This document shows, piece after piece, positions 5,874 through 7,519 of a DNA stretch of 7,519 nt. Where the stretch lies: NCBI GenBank assembly GCA_002313925.1, contig DCAZ01000019.1, forward strand, positions 7,766-15,284. The letters run 5' to 3'. The translations under genes were made by a program, and so were the position numbers. Position 1 is the first letter of the stretch. Each line of letters starts with the position of its first letter. A model generated the notes under the pieces. That model saw only the letters and a program-made list of their open reading frames with translations. It was not told where the DNA came from and ran no database searches. The stretch comes from Gemmatimonadales bacterium UBA1120. GTDB lineage: Bacteria; Gemmatimonadota; Gemmatimonadetes; Longimicrobiales; Gaopeijiaceae.

Positions 5874-7519
5874 ATGGCAACCCAAGAGAAGGAGATTCTC
5901 CAAGCTGACGATCTCGCGGGCCTGTCCCATGAGCAGCTTCTGCGCTTCTACCGTACGATGCTGACCTCCCGGACAATTGATGAAAGGGAGATCAGCCTAA
6001 GAAAGCAAAACAAGACTTTCTTTCAGATATCGAGTGCGGGGCACGAGGCCATAGGTGTCGCGATTGCTGAGCATTGCCGTCCTGGAAGTGATTGGTTCTT
6101 TACTCATTATCGAGATCGCTCGCTGGTGCTTGCCCTAGGACAAACACCGCTTGACCATCTTCTTGCAGCAGTGGGTTCTGGAGCTGATCCGGCCACCGGT
6201 GGTAGGCAAATGCCTTGTCATTTTAGCGATGTACGACTGAACATCGCGAGTAGTTCTTCCGTGGTCGCAACTCAGTTCCTCCAGGCCGTTGGGGCTGCCG
6301 AAGCAGACACTAAGATCTCTAGAGTCCCCGGACTACAAGATCTCGTTCATGGCTTTGACGAAGACCAGATCGTGGTAGTCTGCGGTGGTGAGGGGCAAAC
6401 ATCTGAAGGAGAGTTCTGGGAATCACTCAATACTGCGTGCAATCTGAGCCTTCCAATAGTCTTCGTTATTGAGGACAATGAGTATGCAATTAGTGTTCCT
6501 GTAGAGGTTCAAACGGCCGGAGGAAGTATATCGCAGTTGGTCTCTGGCTTTCCAAACCTCTATATCGTCGAATGCGATGGTACGGATATTATTGATGCTT
6601 ATCGAGCTGCCGGCTCTGCCATCACGCACGCCCGGGAACAGCGGGCTCCCGCCTTTATCCACGCACATTGCACTAGGCCGCACTCGCATTCGATGTCGGA
6701 TGACGAGCGAGCCTATCGCACTGAGAAAGAGCGTGCTGCTCAAGACCTCCGCGACCCACTAATTCGGACTTCGGCACTACTACTTGAAAGCCAGATCGCA
6801 ACAGCGGAAGAACTTGAGGGGTTGGAATTAGAAATTGGCGCTGAAGTCGCATCCGCTGCTGATGAAGCACTGGCATCTCCGCAAGCGACCCCAGACACTG
6901 CGATGCGATATCTCTTTTCAGAAGATTCTGATCCTACTTCTTCAGATTTCGACACAGAGGGAGACCCTCAGTACGGTGACGACAACCTTCTGACGATGGT
7001 TGATCTCTTGAATGCTTGCATCAAGAGCGAGATGGAGCGAGATCCGAGAATCACTGTGTTTGGTCAGGATATCGCTGATGCATCACGCGAGGAAGCACTA
7101 TCTGAGGTGGAGGGCAAGGGAGGTGTATTCAAGGTCACGCATGGTTTGCAGAAACACTTCGGATCCGAGCGTGTGTACAACACCCCTCTCGCTGAAGCCA
7201 ATATCATAGGCCGCGGAATCGGGCAGGCTATGCGGGGACTACGGCCTGTCGTGGAAATCCAATTCTTCGACTACATCTGGCCAGCAATGAATCAGTTGAG
7301 AAATGAACTCGCGACAATTCACTACCGCTCTAATGGAACGTATTCGGCACCGCTCGTAGTGCGCACAACTTATGGTGGCTACCTCAAGGGTGGGGGAATT
7401 TACCACTCCCAGACTGGTGAGACGTTATTCACTCATACGCCTGGACTCCACGTTTGTATGCCTGCAACCGCAGAAGATGCGAATGGCCTGCTTCGCACAG
7501 CAATCCGCTGTGATGACCC
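5874..7519 (+). CDS. 2-oxoacid dehydrogenase E1 component, fused alpha and beta subunits (3' end outside window)
   Basis: Thiamine-diphosphate (ThDP)-dependent E1 of a branched-chain 2-oxoacid or pyruvate dehydrogenase complex, which decarboxylates the 2-oxoacid and passes the acyl group to lipoylated E2. Of the 548 visible residues, 1 to about 335 form the alpha part: SSAGHEAIG (53-61), FFTHYRDRS (75-83), the ThDP/Mg motif GGEGQTSEGEFWESLN (171-186) ending in EDNEYAIS (200-207), and the loop RPHSHSMSDDERAYRT (268-283) equivalent to the phosphorylation loop of mammalian E1 alpha. An acidic linker (about 345-370) leads to the beta part: FGQDIAD (396-402), NTPLAEANIIGRGIGQA (436-452, catalytic-type E441), EIQFFDYIWPAMNQL (461-475) and RTTYGGYLKGGG (497-508). 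The ThDP motif has GEG and EDN in place of the classical GDG and NN; this resembles other fused E1 proteins and keeps metal-ligand chemistry. Start: TAA lies directly before the ATG. The substrate cannot be decided; no E2 or E3 gene is visible. Confidence 0.93.
   Translation, partial: MATQEKEILQADDLAGLSHEQLLRFYRTMLTSRTIDEREISLRKQNKTFFQISSAGHEAIGVAIAEHCRPGSDWFFTHYRDRSLVLALGQTPLDHLLAAVGSGADPATGGRQMPCHFSDVRLNIASSSSVVATQFLQAVGAAEADTKISRVPGLQDLVHGFDEDQIVVVCGGEGQTSEGEFWESLNTACNLSLPIVFVIEDNEYAISVPVEVQTAGGSISQLVSGFPNLYIVECDGTDIIDAYRAAGSAITHAREQRAPAFIHAHCTRPHSHSMSDDERAYRTEKERAAQDLRDPLIRTSALLLESQIATAEELEGLELEIGAEVASAADEALASPQATPDTAMRYLFSEDSDPTSSDFDTEGDPQYGDDNLLTMVDLLNACIKSEMERDPRITVFGQDIADASREEALSEVEGKGGVFKVTHGLQKHFGSERVYNTPLAEANIIGRGIGQAMRGLRPVVEIQFFDYIWPAMNQLRNELATIHYRSNGTYSAPLVVRTTYGGYLKGGGIYHSQTGETLFTHTPGLHVCMPATAEDANGLLRTAIRCDD

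Noticed and set aside
1..7519. tRNA, rRNA, CRISPR, insertion sequence or phage signals
   Set aside because: Nearly all bases are within well-supported genes, and no direct-repeat arrays, inverted terminal repeats, transposase motifs or cloverleaf-like sequences were seen in the gaps.

Overview
The window looks like ordinary chromosomal DNA of a free-living bacterium, densely packed, with G+C estimated by eye near 50%. All gene calls rest on motifs read from the translations; no search was run. The lineage cannot be fixed from this window. A fused E1 alpha/beta 2-oxoacid dehydrogenase and a full-length DUF255 (YyaL/SPATA20-type) protein are compatible with groups such as Gemmatimonadota, Acidobacteriota or the Bacteroidota/Rhodothermota side of the tree, but this is a guess. 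There are no mobile elements, CRISPR arrays, tRNAs or rRNAs that I can see.

Left part, minus strand (3629 down to 1): a compact five-gene run that reads as one operon. In transcription order it holds a 103-residue protein of unknown function, a membrane-anchored protein with a pseudopilin (T2SG)-like C-terminus, a small VTT/DedA-like membrane protein, a dephospho-CoA kinase fused to a PHP-type metallophosphoesterase, and a DHH/DHHA1 phosphoesterase of the NrnA type that runs off the left edge. The first three genes overlap by a few bases; the last two follow gaps of 55 and 75 bases and have clear Shine-Dalgarno sites. Four of the five appear to use GTG or TTG starts.

Middle: a 124-base divergent intergenic region (3630-3753) separates this operon from the plus-strand genes. 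It carries a good -10 box so close to the next ATG that the plus-strand mRNA may be leaderless.

Right part, plus strand: a 684-residue thioredoxin-fold/six-hairpin-barrel protein (DUF255), then after 65 bases a thiamine-diphosphate-dependent 2-oxoacid dehydrogenase E1 with alpha and beta parts in one chain, cut by the right edge.

How the genes may fit together: the last step of CoA synthesis (CoaE) is joined to two phosphoesterase types (PHP and DHH/NrnA) whose relatives include enzymes acting on 3',5'-adenosine bisphosphate, a by-product of CoA use, and on very short RNAs. The CoaE-PHP fusion is the most noteworthy feature. The E1 dehydrogenase makes acyl-CoA as part of a complex, so it is a CoA consumer, but it lies in a separate transcription unit.
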